Origin: Streptomyces fodineus | GTDB lineage: Bacteria; Actinomycetota; Actinomycetes; Streptomycetales; Streptomycetaceae | Assembly: GCF_001735805.1 (NCBI RefSeq) | Contig: NZ_CP017248.1 | Location: 5,642,001-5,706,000 of the forward strand | Reading direction: 5' to 3' | DNA: 64,000 bases | Shown here: one piece after another, positions 24,728-33,385 of the stretch | How positions within the stretch are numbered: position 1 is the stretch's first letter | Layout of the letters: each line of letters opens with the position of its first letter | Program-made: the position numbers and the translations under genes | The notes under the pieces: model-generated | What the model saw: the letters and a program-made list of their open reading frames with translations, nothing else | The model's database searches: none | Told to the model about the DNA's origin: nothing

Positions 24728-25335
24728 CCGGCGCGGGCGTATACGACGGCGGCGCCGGGCGCGCGAGCGGCTTTCGCGGGGATGACCTTCACTCGAGCGG
24801 CCTTCACGCGGGCGGCCCGCACGGGGGTGGCCCTCGGCGGATCGCCCTTCGCGACGGCGGGGCGCGCGTCGGCGACCTTCGTGCCGCCGGCCTTCGCCGG
24901 ACCGGTCCTCCCGGGGGCCGCCTCCACGAGACCGGTCCTCGCGTGAGCCGTCTTCGGCGGATCGGCCTTCACGCGGGTGGCCTTCGCCGACTTGGCCCTT
25001 GCGGGAGCCGCCGTCGCGAGACCGGTCCTCGTGCGAGCGACCTTCGGGCCGCCGGCCTTCGCCGGACCGGTCCTCCCGGGGGCCGCCTCCACGAGACCGG
25101 TCCTCGCGTGAGCCGTCTTCGGCGGATCGGCCTTCACGCGGGTGGCCTTCGCCGACTTGGCCGTTGCGGGAGCCGCCTTCGCCAGACCGGCCGTCGCCAG
25201 ACCGGTACTCGCGTGAGCCCCCTTCGCCAGACCCGCCTTCGCCAACCCCGCCCCCGCCAGACCGCCGCTCGCGCCCTCGCCCCTCGCGGCCCGGGCGCGG
25301 TGCTCTGAAAGGGCCTTGCGAGGGTTCTCCGCCAC
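24706..25335 (-). CDS. Lys/Ala/Arg-rich repeat ORF, histone-H1-like composition
   Basis: 209 codons from a GTG at 25335 with a good GGGAG ribosome binding site six bases upstream. The product is basic and repetitive (AKSAKATRVKADPPKTAHAR, GLVEAAPGRTGPAKAGG), containing a 55-residue direct duplication. By hand count of one repeat, third positions are about nine-tenths G/C in this frame against about seven-tenths in the M6 frame, which favours translation here. It either is a separate DNA-binding-like protein coupled to the protease (stop 22 bp inside it) or the true N-terminus of the protease separated by a frameshift. Confidence 0.42.
   Translation of the reverse strand: MAENPRKALSEHRARAARGEGASGGLAGAGLAKAGLAKGAHASTGLATAGLAKAAPATAKSAKATRVKADPPKTAHARTGLVEAAPGRTGPAKAGGPKVARTRTGLATAAPARAKSAKATRVKADPPKTAHARTGLVEAAPGRTGPAKAGGTKVADARPAVAKGDPPRATPVRAARVKAARVKVIPAKAARAPGAAVVYARAGWPLSPW
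24872..25177. repeat. 141-bp direct duplication at 165-bp spacing, built of ~15-bp units
   Basis: 24872-25012 and 25037-25177 are almost identical (two differences seen) and exactly 165 bp (55 codons) apart. Both are made of variants of a ~15-bp unit with a GACCGGTCCTC core, which continues more loosely from about 24790 to 25290. Confidence 0.88.
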
Positions 25336-25581
25336 CTATGTCTCCCACCCGGAGGGGTATGTGGCCGGGCGGCTCAGACTGCGGCTGCATGCATGGGCCT
25401 CTCGCTCCACGGCAGCCGCCGGTCCCTGGCTGCACCCTTGCGCTCACCCTGTGTCGACGGGGTGATGGGCGCGCGCTGGAGGAGACCGATCGTGGGAATA
25501 CGGAGCCGCACGGGAGTGAATCCCGGCGAGAGATGAGTGTGTCTCAGGTCACATGGATTCTTTCGGCGGGCGGGAAATATC

Positions 25582-25638
25582 CGGGGAACCTCTCCCCGTT
25601 TAGACCTGTGTCCGAGCGAAACGGGGACCGGCTCCCCG
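25582..25638. promoter_or_regulatory. Paired CGGGGA-N5-TCCCCG palindromes upstream of tetR
   Basis: Two 17-bp palindromes with identical 6-bp arms, 25582-25598 and 25622-25638, centres 40 bp apart, about 110-165 bp upstream of the TetR start. Between them CCCCGTTT and AAACGGGG form a further 8-bp inverted repeat. They are good candidate operators for the TetR protein. Confidence 0.55.
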
Positions 25639-25748
25639 GATCGCCCTCACCGCTTCCGCACTCATCGCCTCACCACTTCCGAACCATCCCCGGTTTCCAG
25701 ATCACTTCCCGAACGACTTCCCGAACCACTTCCCGAGGAGAGTCCACC

Positions 25749-26396
25749 GTGCCCACCGCGACCACCCCCGCAACGCGCAAGGCGCCCCGGCCCCGCGCCG
25801 ACGCCCTGCGCAACCGGGAGCGGATCGTCACCGCCGCCCGGGAGATGTTCGTCGAGCACGGCCCGGACGTGCCGCTCGACGACATCGCCCGCCGGGCCGG
25901 CGTCGGCAACGCCACGGTGTACCGCAACTTCCCCGACCGCGAGGCCCTCTTCCGCGAGGTCGTCTGCTCCGTCATGGACCGTACGGCCGAGGCGGCCGAA
26001 GTGGCCCTCGCCGAGACCGGGGACGCCTTCGCCGCGCTGGAGCACTTCGTGCACGCCTCCGCCGACGAGCGGATCAGCGCGCTGTGCCCGATGATGTCCA
26101 GCAGTTTCGACCGGCACCATCCCGACCTGGAAGCCTCCCGCGAGCGCCTCGAGCAGCTCATCGAGGAGGTCATGGGCCGGGCAAGGGCCGCCGGGCAGCT
26201 GCGGCCCGACGTCGGCGTCGGCGACCTGATGATCGTCGTGGCCCAGCTGAGCCGGCCCCCGGCCGGTACGGACTGTCTCCGTGGCGACCGTTTCGTCCAC
26301 CGTCATCTTCAGCTGTTCCTCGACGGCCTGCGGGCGCCCGCCCGCTCCACCCTGCCGGGGACGGCCGTGACCATCGAGGAGCTGCGCGAGCCCTGA
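25749..26396 (+). CDS. TetR-family repressor
   Basis: 215 residues from a GTG at 25749 preceded by GAGGAG. The HTH is at about residues 22-60 (PLDDIARRAGVGNATVYRNF). The ligand domain contains HFVHASADERISALCPMMSS. The longer frame from 24999 is the antisense of the repeat ORF and was dropped. It is followed, in the same direction and after a 400-bp repeat-filled gap, by a 14-TM exporter it probably controls. Confidence 0.92.
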   Translation: MPTATTPATRKAPRPRADALRNRERIVTAAREMFVEHGPDVPLDDIARRAGVGNATVYRNFPDREALFREVVCSVMDRTAEAAEVALAETGDAFAALEHFVHASADERISALCPMMSSSFDRHHPDLEASRERLEQLIEEVMGRARAAGQLRPDVGVGDLMIVVAQLSRPPAGTDCLRGDRFVHRHLQLFLDGLRAPARSTLPGTAVTIEELREP

Positions 26397-26400
26397 CCGA

Positions 26401-26692
26401 TGAGTTCCGCCCCGATCAATGAGTTCCGCCCCGATCAATGAGTTCCGCCCCGATCAATGAGTTCCGCCCCGATCAATGAGTTCCGCCCCGATCAATGAGT
26501 TCCGCCCCGATCAATGAGTTCCGCCCCGATCAATGAGTTCCGCCCCGATCAATGAGTTCCGCCTGCGATCGATGAGTTCGGCCTCCCACGGATGAGTCTG
26601 GCCTCCGATCGATGAGTTCGGCCTCCCACCGATGAGTTCGACTTCCCACCGATGAGTCCGGCCCCGACCGATGAGTTCGGCCTCCGGCCCCG
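26401..26692. repeat. 19-bp tandem array between tetR and the exporter
   Basis: Eight perfect head-to-tail copies of TGAGTTCCGCCCCGATCAA (26401-26552) followed by about seven diverged 19-20-bp copies to about 26692. The array begins 4 bp after the tetR stop and fills most of the gap before the exporter gene. No gene is seen in it. Confidence 0.95.
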
Positions 26693-26797
26693 GTCCACCC
26701 ACACAGCAGCTTCTCCGGCCGCCGTGAACCCCCTCCATCACCTCAGCTCCGTTTTCTGATCATTTTTCCGTCACGAAGTCCCGAAGTGGGTACCACC

Positions 26798-28342
26798 ATG
26801 TCCGAAACAGCCCTCAAGGCTCCCGGCGCCGCCGCACCGGCCGGCGACGCCAACCGCTGGAAGGCGCTCGTCTTCATCGCGCTCGCCCAGCTGATGGTCG
26901 TCCTCGACGCCACCATCGTGAACATCGCCCTGCCCCACGCCCAGACCGACCTCGGCATATCCGACGGCAACCGGCAGTGGGTCGTCACCGCCTACGCCCT
27001 CGCCTTCGGTGGTCTGCTGCTCTTCGGCGGCCGTATCGCCGACAAGTGGGGCCGCAAGCGCGCCTTCGTCACCGGCCTGACCGGCTTCGCCCTGGCCTCG
27101 GCGCTGGGCGGTGCCGCCACCAGCGGCCCGATGATGTTCGGTGCCCGCGCCCTCCAGGGTGTCTTCGGCGCCCTGCTCGCCCCGGCCGCGCTGTCGCTGC
27201 TCGCGGTGATGTTCACCGACGCCAGGGAGCGCGCCAAGGCGTTCGGCATCTACGGTGCCATCGCGGGCGGCGGCGGTGCCGTCGGCCTGATCCTCGGTGG
27301 TTTCCTCACCCAGTACCTGAACTGGCGCTGGACCTTCTTCGTGAACATCCCGTTCGCCGTCGTCGCCGCGGCCGGCGCCTACTTCGTCATCCGTGAGCCC
27401 GAGGGCGGCCGCAACCGCTCCCCGCTCGACATCCCCGGCGTGATCCTGTCCTCCTCCGGCCTGATCGCCCTGGTCTACGGGTTCACCCGTGCCGAGTCCG
27501 ACGGCTGGGGCGACTCCCTGACCGTCTCGATGTTCATCGCGTCGGCGGTGCTGCTGCTCGCCTTCGTGGTCGTCGAGTCCCGGGTCAAGGCTCCGCTGCT
27601 GCCGCTGCGCGTGGTGACCGACCGCAACCGCGGCGGTATCTACCTCTCTCTCGGCCTCGCGATCATCGGCATGTTCGGCCTGTTCCTCTTCCTGACCTAC
27701 TACCTCCAGGTCGTGAAGGGCTACTCACCGGTCAAGACCGGTTTCGCCTTCCTGCCGATGGTGGCCGGCATGATCACCGGCTCCACCCAGATCGGCACCC
27801 GCCTGATGACCCGGATCCCGGCCCGCTTCCTGATGGGTCCCGGCTTCCTGGTCGCAGCGCTCGGCATGCTGATCCTGACCCAGCTGAAGATCGACTCCTC
27901 GTACGGCACCCAGCTGCTGCCCGCGATGGTGCTGCTCGGCCTCGGCATGGGTACGGCGTTCATGCCGGCGATGTCGCTGGCCACCCAGGGCGTGCAGCCC
28001 CGGGACGCAGGTGTCGCCTCCGCGATGGTCAACACCTCGCAGCAGGTGGGCGGGGCGATCGGCACCGCCCTGCTGAACACCATCGCCACCTCGGCGAACA
28101 CGTCGTACGTCAAGGGCCACATCGCCGGTGCCACCGCCAAGCCGCAGCAGGCGCTGGTCAAGCTCCAGGGCATGGTGCACGGCTACAGCACCGCGATCTG
28201 GTTCGCCGTCGGCATCCTCGGGCTCGCCTCCCTGATCGCCTTCACCTTCGTCAACGCCGGGCGCCCGGGTGGCACCGAGCTGATCGTCGGCGAGGGCGCG
28301 GCCGTCGAGGACGAGGTGCCGGTGCCGGTGGTGGCCCACTGA
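26798..28342 (+). CDS. DHA2-family (EmrB/QacA) 14-TM drug exporter
   Basis: 514 residues from ATG 26798 (a GTG at 26786 would add four). Family motifs are clear: LDATIVNIALP in helix 1, motif A GGRIADKWGRKRAF, and motif C region GAIAGGGGAVGLILGG. Fourteen hydrophobic segments are expected. It uses the proton gradient to export drugs or metabolites. TetR lies upstream in the same direction and a MarR gene converges from downstream with only 16 bp between stops. Confidence 0.93.
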   Translation: MSETALKAPGAAAPAGDANRWKALVFIALAQLMVVLDATIVNIALPHAQTDLGISDGNRQWVVTAYALAFGGLLLFGGRIADKWGRKRAFVTGLTGFALASALGGAATSGPMMFGARALQGVFGALLAPAALSLLAVMFTDARERAKAFGIYGAIAGGGGAVGLILGGFLTQYLNWRWTFFVNIPFAVVAAAGAYFVIREPEGGRNRSPLDIPGVILSSSGLIALVYGFTRAESDGWGDSLTVSMFIASAVLLLAFVVVESRVKAPLLPLRVVTDRNRGGIYLSLGLAIIGMFGLFLFLTYYLQVVKGYSPVKTGFAFLPMVAGMITGSTQIGTRLMTRIPARFLMGPGFLVAALGMLILTQLKIDSSYGTQLLPAMVLLGLGMGTAFMPAMSLATQGVQPRDAGVASAMVNTSQQVGGAIGTALLNTIATSANTSYVKGHIAGATAKPQQALVKLQGMVHGYSTAIWFAVGILGLASLIAFTFVNAGRPGGTELIVGEGAAVEDEVPVPVVAH

Positions 28343-28358
28343 GCGGCCGTACGGTGAT

Positions 28359-28868
28359 TTAGCGGAGCCAGGGCAGGTCCGCACCCGCTTCGTTGGGCTG
28401 GAGGCCCTCGGCGACGATCTCCATGATCTCGCCGAGGGCCTTCTGCTGCTGGGGGCTGAGCCGGTCGAACATCGCCTGCCGTACGGCGTCCACGTGGCCC
28501 GGCGCGGTACGCCGCAGTACCTCGGCGCCCTCGTCCGTGAGCACCGCGAACTGGCCGCGCTTGTCGGAGGGGCAGTCCTCGCGCCGCACCCAGCCGTTCT
28601 TCTCCAGGCGGGCGATCGCGTGCGACAGCCGGGAGCGGGTGATCTTCGCCTGCATCGCCAGCTCGGTCATCCGCAGCCGACGCCGCGGGGCCTCGGCGAG
28701 TCCGACGAGCAGGCCGTAGTAGATGTGCGGCATGCCCGCGTCGCGCTGCAGCTGCCGGTCGAGGTGGTCCTCCAGCAGGGTGGTGGCGTGCAGATAGGCG
28801 CGCCAGACGCGCTGTTCCTCGTCGGTGAGCCAGCGGGGCTGTGCGGCGGAGCCGGGTGCCGTGTTCAT
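28359..28868 (-). CDS. MarR-family transcriptional regulator
   Basis: 169 residues with a winged helix (LRMTELAMQAKITRSRLSHA) and the wing WVRREDCPSDKRGQFAVLTD, where DKRG is the MarR wing signature. Start ATG 28868; the longer frame upstream is an antisense shadow. It is divergent from the dioxygenase gene (108-bp gap containing two AACTTG direct repeats nine bp apart near 28896-28912), so it likely controls that gene and itself. Confidence 0.92.
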   Translation of the reverse strand: MNTAPGSAAQPRWLTDEEQRVWRAYLHATTLLEDHLDRQLQRDAGMPHIYYGLLVGLAEAPRRRLRMTELAMQAKITRSRLSHAIARLEKNGWVRREDCPSDKRGQFAVLTDEGAEVLRRTAPGHVDAVRQAMFDRLSPQQQKALGEIMEIVAEGLQPNEAGADLPWLR

Positions 28869-28976
28869 GGAGTCCACTGTACGAGTCGGCTCCTTGAAAC
28901 TTGAACAACTTGGGCGTACGGTTGGGCGTAGAGCTTGAGAGTTAAAGCATCTGGATCGACCGCTGGAGCCGCCGCC

Positions 28977-29768
28977 ATGTCCGCCACCGCCCAGGAGCGC
29001 ATGCCCGCCCTGTACCTCAGCCACGGCGCCCCACCGCTCGCCGACGACCCCGTCTGGCCCGGTGAGCTCGCCGCCTGGTCCGCCGCCCTGCCCCGGCCCA
29101 AGGCGATCCTGATGGTCTCCGCCCACTGGGAGGAGGCCCCGCTCGCCCTGGGCGCGGTCGAGACCGTCCCGCTCGTCTACGACTTCTGGGGCTTCCCCGA
29201 GCACTACTACCGGGTGCGGTACGACGCCCCCGGCGCCCCGGAGCTGGCCGAATCCGTCCGCAAGCTGCTGCGCGCCCCCGGCACCCCCGTCCAGGACATC
29301 CCCGACCGCGGCCTCGACCACGGCGCCTACGTCCCCCTCGTCGAGATGTTCCCGGCCGCCGACATCCCGGTCCTGCAGATATCCATGCCCACCCTCGACC
29401 CGGTCCGTCTGATGGACATCGGCCGCAGGCTCGCCCCCTTGCGCGACGAGGGCGTGCTGATCGTCGGCTCCGGCTTCTTCACCCACAACCTGGCCGCCCT
29501 GCGCTACGCGGGCCACGGTGTGCCCGGTTGGTCCTCCGAGTTCGACGACTGGGGCCGGCGCGCCCTTCAGGACCGCGACTGGGACGCCCTGCTCGACTTC
29601 CTGAACAAGGCCCCGGCCGGCCGCTACGCCCATCCGCGCACCGAGCACTTCGCCCCGCTCTTCGTCACCATGGGCGCGGCGGAGGCCGGCGGCGAGCTGG
29701 ATGCGCAGAGGTCGGTGATCGACGGGTTCTGGATGGGAATGGCGAAGCGGTCGGTGCAGTTCGGATGA
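28977..29768 (+). CDS. LigB-type extradiol dioxygenase, DODA family
   Basis: 263 residues from ATG 28977 (GGAG eight bases upstream). The opening MPALYLSHGAPPLADDP contains the first metal-binding His, MVSAHWEE the second, and GLDHGAYVPLVEMFP the third, as in 4,5-DOPA dioxygenase (YgiD/DODA). The enzyme is a class III ring-cleaving dioxygenase of the cytoplasm; the bacterial substrate is often unknown. It is paired with the divergent MarR regulator. Confidence 0.92.
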   Translation: MSATAQERMPALYLSHGAPPLADDPVWPGELAAWSAALPRPKAILMVSAHWEEAPLALGAVETVPLVYDFWGFPEHYYRVRYDAPGAPELAESVRKLLRAPGTPVQDIPDRGLDHGAYVPLVEMFPAADIPVLQISMPTLDPVRLMDIGRRLAPLRDEGVLIVGSGFFTHNLAALRYAGHGVPGWSSEFDDWGRRALQDRDWDALLDFLNKAPAGRYAHPRTEHFAPLFVTMGAAEAGGELDAQRSVIDGFWMGMAKRSVQFG

Positions 29769-29784
29769 GCGAGGGCCCTGTGGG

Positions 29785-30321
29785 TCACAGCTCCTTCTCG
29801 TACCAGGCCACGTCCCAGTAGCGGCCGAACTTGCGGCCGACCTCCCGGAAGGTCCCCGCGTGCCGGAAGCCGAAGCGGGCGTGCAGCCGTTCGGAGGCCT
29901 CGTTGGGCTGGGCGATGCCGGCGTAGGCGCGGTGCACGTCCTCCTCGGCCAGCGCCTTGAAGAGGGCGTCGTAGAGCCGCGTGCCGATGCCGCGCCGGCC
30001 GGGGGTACCCCCGCTGGGGGAGTCCGGGGCGAGGTAGACCGAAACCTCCACGGACGTCCCGTACGCGGGCTTCGGCCGGTAAGGGCTGGATGTGGCGTAC
30101 CCCAGAATCTCCTGTGACTCCGCGTCCGTGGCAACCAACAGCCGGTGCGGGCCGTCTTCCGGGTGGGAGAGCAGCCAAGGGCGGCGCTCTTCCGGAGTGA
30201 AGATCGCGGTATCGAATGTGATGGCCGTCTCGCGTACGTAGTGGTTGTAGATCGCCGTGAGGGCGTGGAGGTCACCCTCGACTCCCGGCCTGACCTGCAC
30301 CTCGGTACGTTCCGTCGGCAT
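29785..30321 (-). CDS. GNAT acetyltransferase, phosphinothricin/methionine-sulfone acetyltransferase-like
   Basis: 178 residues from ATG 30321 with GGGAGG upstream. It begins VRPGVEGDLHALTAIYNHYV and has TAITFDTAIFTPEER and the acetyl-CoA loop GRRGIGTRLYDAL, all typical of PAT-type enzymes that acetylate phosphinothricin or related glutamate analogues. It converges on the dioxygenase with 16 bp between ends. The actual amine substrate is uncertain. Confidence 0.88.
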   Translation of the reverse strand: MPTERTEVQVRPGVEGDLHALTAIYNHYVRETAITFDTAIFTPEERRPWLLSHPEDGPHRLLVATDAESQEILGYATSSPYRPKPAYGTSVEVSVYLAPDSPSGGTPGRRGIGTRLYDALFKALAEEDVHRAYAGIAQPNEASERLHARFGFRHAGTFREVGRKFGRYWDVAWYEKEL

Positions 30322-30382
30322 CTCGCCTCCCTGCGTGGCGGAACAGGGTACTGCATGATCAGAAAAATTGGGGGACGGGTTG

Positions 30383-30408
30383 GGAATTCTGTCCGGATTC
30401 CAGTCGTT
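30383..30408 (+). promoter_or_regulatory. SigR-type promoter of hrdD
   Basis: GGAAT (30383-30387) and GTT (30406-30408) separated by exactly 18 bp match the SigR consensus GGAAT-N18-GTT. The site is about 105 bp upstream of the hrdD start. In S. coelicolor hrdD is known to be part of the thiol-oxidative-stress SigR regulon. Confidence 0.75.
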
Positions 30409-30514
30409 GTTTCCCACGGATGCAGGGCACTCGTGGAGAGTCGCCAGAGACACTCCCCCGATGCCGAGCGTTCAGCAGGACCACCCGCCAGCCCACCATC
30501 GCAAGGGAGCACGC

Positions 30515-31513
<999 letters not shown>

Positions 31514-31543
31514 CGGGCCAGGGCGGCTGTTCCGGTGCCCGTT

Positions 31544-31690
31544 GGGGCAGGCAGTGCGCGGGCGCGTGCGGTGTCCGAGGGGGCGGGTACTGCGTGGGTG
31601 CGTGCGGTGGCGGCCGATGGGGCGGGTACTGCGCGGGCGCCTGCGGTGTCCGACGGGGCGGGCAGTGCGCCGGCGCGGTCGGTGCCCCCG
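31544..31690. repeat. 36-39-bp tandem repeat downstream of hrdD
   Basis: Four imperfect copies with cores starting near 31544, 31580, 31619 and 31655 (GGGGCGGGTACTGCG-type start, GCGGTGTCCGA-type end), spaced 36, 39 and 36 bp. The whole gap 31514-32251 contains no gene I can support, only this repeat, G/C-rich filler and a terminator hairpin. Confidence 0.75.
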
Positions 31691-32026
31691 CGATGTGCGG
31701 GGCGGCGGGCGTGCCGTGGTCCGCGGCCTGGGGTGGCTGTGGGCGTACGGTGCGCGGAGGCGCGTGGTGCCTGTGGGCGTACGGTGCCCAGGGGTTGCGC
31801 ACTCCGGTGGCGAAAGACGGCGCAAACATGGCGTGGTCCCATCGCTTCAACACCCGGGCCCGCGGGAACAACCCTTGCGGGTCCAGGAGCAGCCAGGCCC
31901 CGGGAACCGCACTCCCCATGCACCGTACAGACCGGCCGACCCCACGCGCCGACCCGCACGACCCACGCCGCCCCACAACACAGCCACGTCCCGACGCACA
32001 TCCCCCCCCGGCGCCGGGACCTTCCC

Positions 32027-32071
32027 AGCCGGGCTTCGGCGCCTATCCCCCCCGGGTGCCGAAGCCCGGCT
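32027..32071. terminator. Strong bidirectional hairpin between hrdD and merR
   Basis: AGCCGGGCTTCGGC (32027-32040) pairs with GCCGAAGCCCGGCT (32058-32071), extended by three more pairs including one G-T, around a C-rich loop. It would end transcription from both sides. Confidence 0.82.
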
Positions 32072-32251
32072 TCCTCTGTGTCCGGGCGTGCGGATGGCCG
32101 TCCAGGGGAAAGTCCGGCGGCGCCGCTGGTACGCGGCCCACGAGTTCAAGCCTGTCGGGGAGCTCGACCGGGCCAACTGCACGACTTCTTGCGGCGGTTG
32201 AGGCGCCAGAACCTCACCGGCCAACCGCCCGGTGCCGCCCGGGTGTTGTCA

Positions 32252-33196
32252 TCAGGCCACCGCCCGAATCCGCAGCGCGGTGACCGCCCAGTCGATCACG
32301 GGTGTCAGCGGCTCCGGCGCCGGCCAGCCGTTGATACGGGCCAGCAGGCGGAGGTAGGTGTCCCGGCGGGGTTCGCGCGCGGCTTCGAGGCGCCGCAGCA
32401 GCCACGCGTGCGGTGAGTCAGGGCCGCGGTGCCCGGAGGCGTGGGCACACCGGGCGACGAGGGTCGCCACGACGGGATCCGCCTCCGGCGCCTCGGGCCT
32501 GGTGCCGGACACCAGGGCGATGTTCACGACATCCCGGGCGACGGCGACGACTTCCGGAACGGGCGGTGCGCCGACGTCTCCCGCGGGCCCGGCCCGGTCC
32601 CCGGCATGTTCCCGGACCAGTCGTCGTACGGCGGCGCGGAACCCGTCGTCGAGCGACAGCTCGGCCAGTTCCACCCACGCCGCCACCTGCTCCTCGGTCG
32701 GGCGGTCGGGCAACTCCGGGGTGAGGGAACGCCGGAACCCGGCCTCGGACGGCTGGGGCGCGTCGAAGACGGCGTCGAGGAAACCGTCGATCAGGCGCTT
32801 GCGCTCCGCTGCGGACAGGGTCGCCAACCGGTGCATGAGTTCCATCTCCTCGAAGGTCGGCTCACGCCTGGCCGCCACGGCGGACAGCACCGCCCGGCGC
32901 AGGCGCAGCACACTGATCTGCACGTCCAGTGCGGCGGCCTGCTCGGCCGCGATCCGGCCGAGGGCGACCGGCCGGTCCACGATCCGCCGGATCACCTCCA
33001 GACCGAGGCCCAGCTCGCGCAGCGTCCGGACGAGCGTCAGCCGGGCGACGGCCTCGGGGCCGTAACGGCGGTAACCGGCCGGGGTACGGCTCTCCGGCAT
33101 CACAAGACCCTGATCCGAGTAGAAACGGATCGTCTTGACCGACATTCCGGTGCGCCGGGCCAGTTCACCGATCGAGTACGAGGCGCCGCTGTGCAT
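32252..33196 (-). CDS. MerR-family regulator with large C-terminal domain
   Basis: 314 residues. The N-terminal MerR HTH is complete: YSIGELARRTGMSVKTIRFY, then YRRYGPEAVARLTLVRTLRE and the dimerisation helix. The remaining ~210 residues are helical and bind an unknown ligand. It has no metal-site cysteines, so a drug or metabolite is more likely than a metal. A perfect palindrome sits 15 bp upstream of its start. Confidence 0.9.
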   Translation of the reverse strand: MHSGASYSIGELARRTGMSVKTIRFYSDQGLVMPESRTPAGYRRYGPEAVARLTLVRTLRELGLGLEVIRRIVDRPVALGRIAAEQAAALDVQISVLRLRRAVLSAVAARREPTFEEMELMHRLATLSAAERKRLIDGFLDAVFDAPQPSEAGFRRSLTPELPDRPTEEQVAAWVELAELSLDDGFRAAVRRLVREHAGDRAGPAGDVGAPPVPEVVAVARDVVNIALVSGTRPEAPEADPVVATLVARCAHASGHRGPDSPHAWLLRRLEAAREPRRDTYLRLLARINGWPAPEPLTPVIDWAVTALRIRAVA

Positions 33197-33210
33197 GACC
33201 CCACCTTCCG

Positions 33211-33229
33211 GTCTCCCCTTACGGGAGAC
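33211..33229 (-). promoter_or_regulatory. MerR-type operator in the merR promoter
   Basis: GTCTCCC-CTTAC-GGGAGAC is a perfect 7-bp inverted repeat. On the minus strand TTGAGT can serve as -35, with a 19-bp spacer to the next hexamer, the over-long spacing MerR proteins need for twisting activation. Autoregulation is inferred. Confidence 0.6.
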
Positions 33230-33385
33230 TCAAGTCTCCACGGGCGACGGGGAGACGGGGAGACGGGCAGACGGTGGGGCGGTGGGCGGCGGCGCACCCG
33301 GATGGAAGGGCGGCCCACCCCGTACCTGAACCCCGGGGTGGACCGCCGGATGGCAGATTCTGCCACACGGACATAACCTGCCGGG

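Noticed and set aside
26401..26692. 19-bp array as a CRISPR
   Set aside because: Copies are head to tail with no unique spacers and no cas genes.
28869..28976. Clear MarR palindrome between marR and the dioxygenase gene
   Set aside because: Only direct repeats of AACTTG are visible; no convincing inverted repeat.
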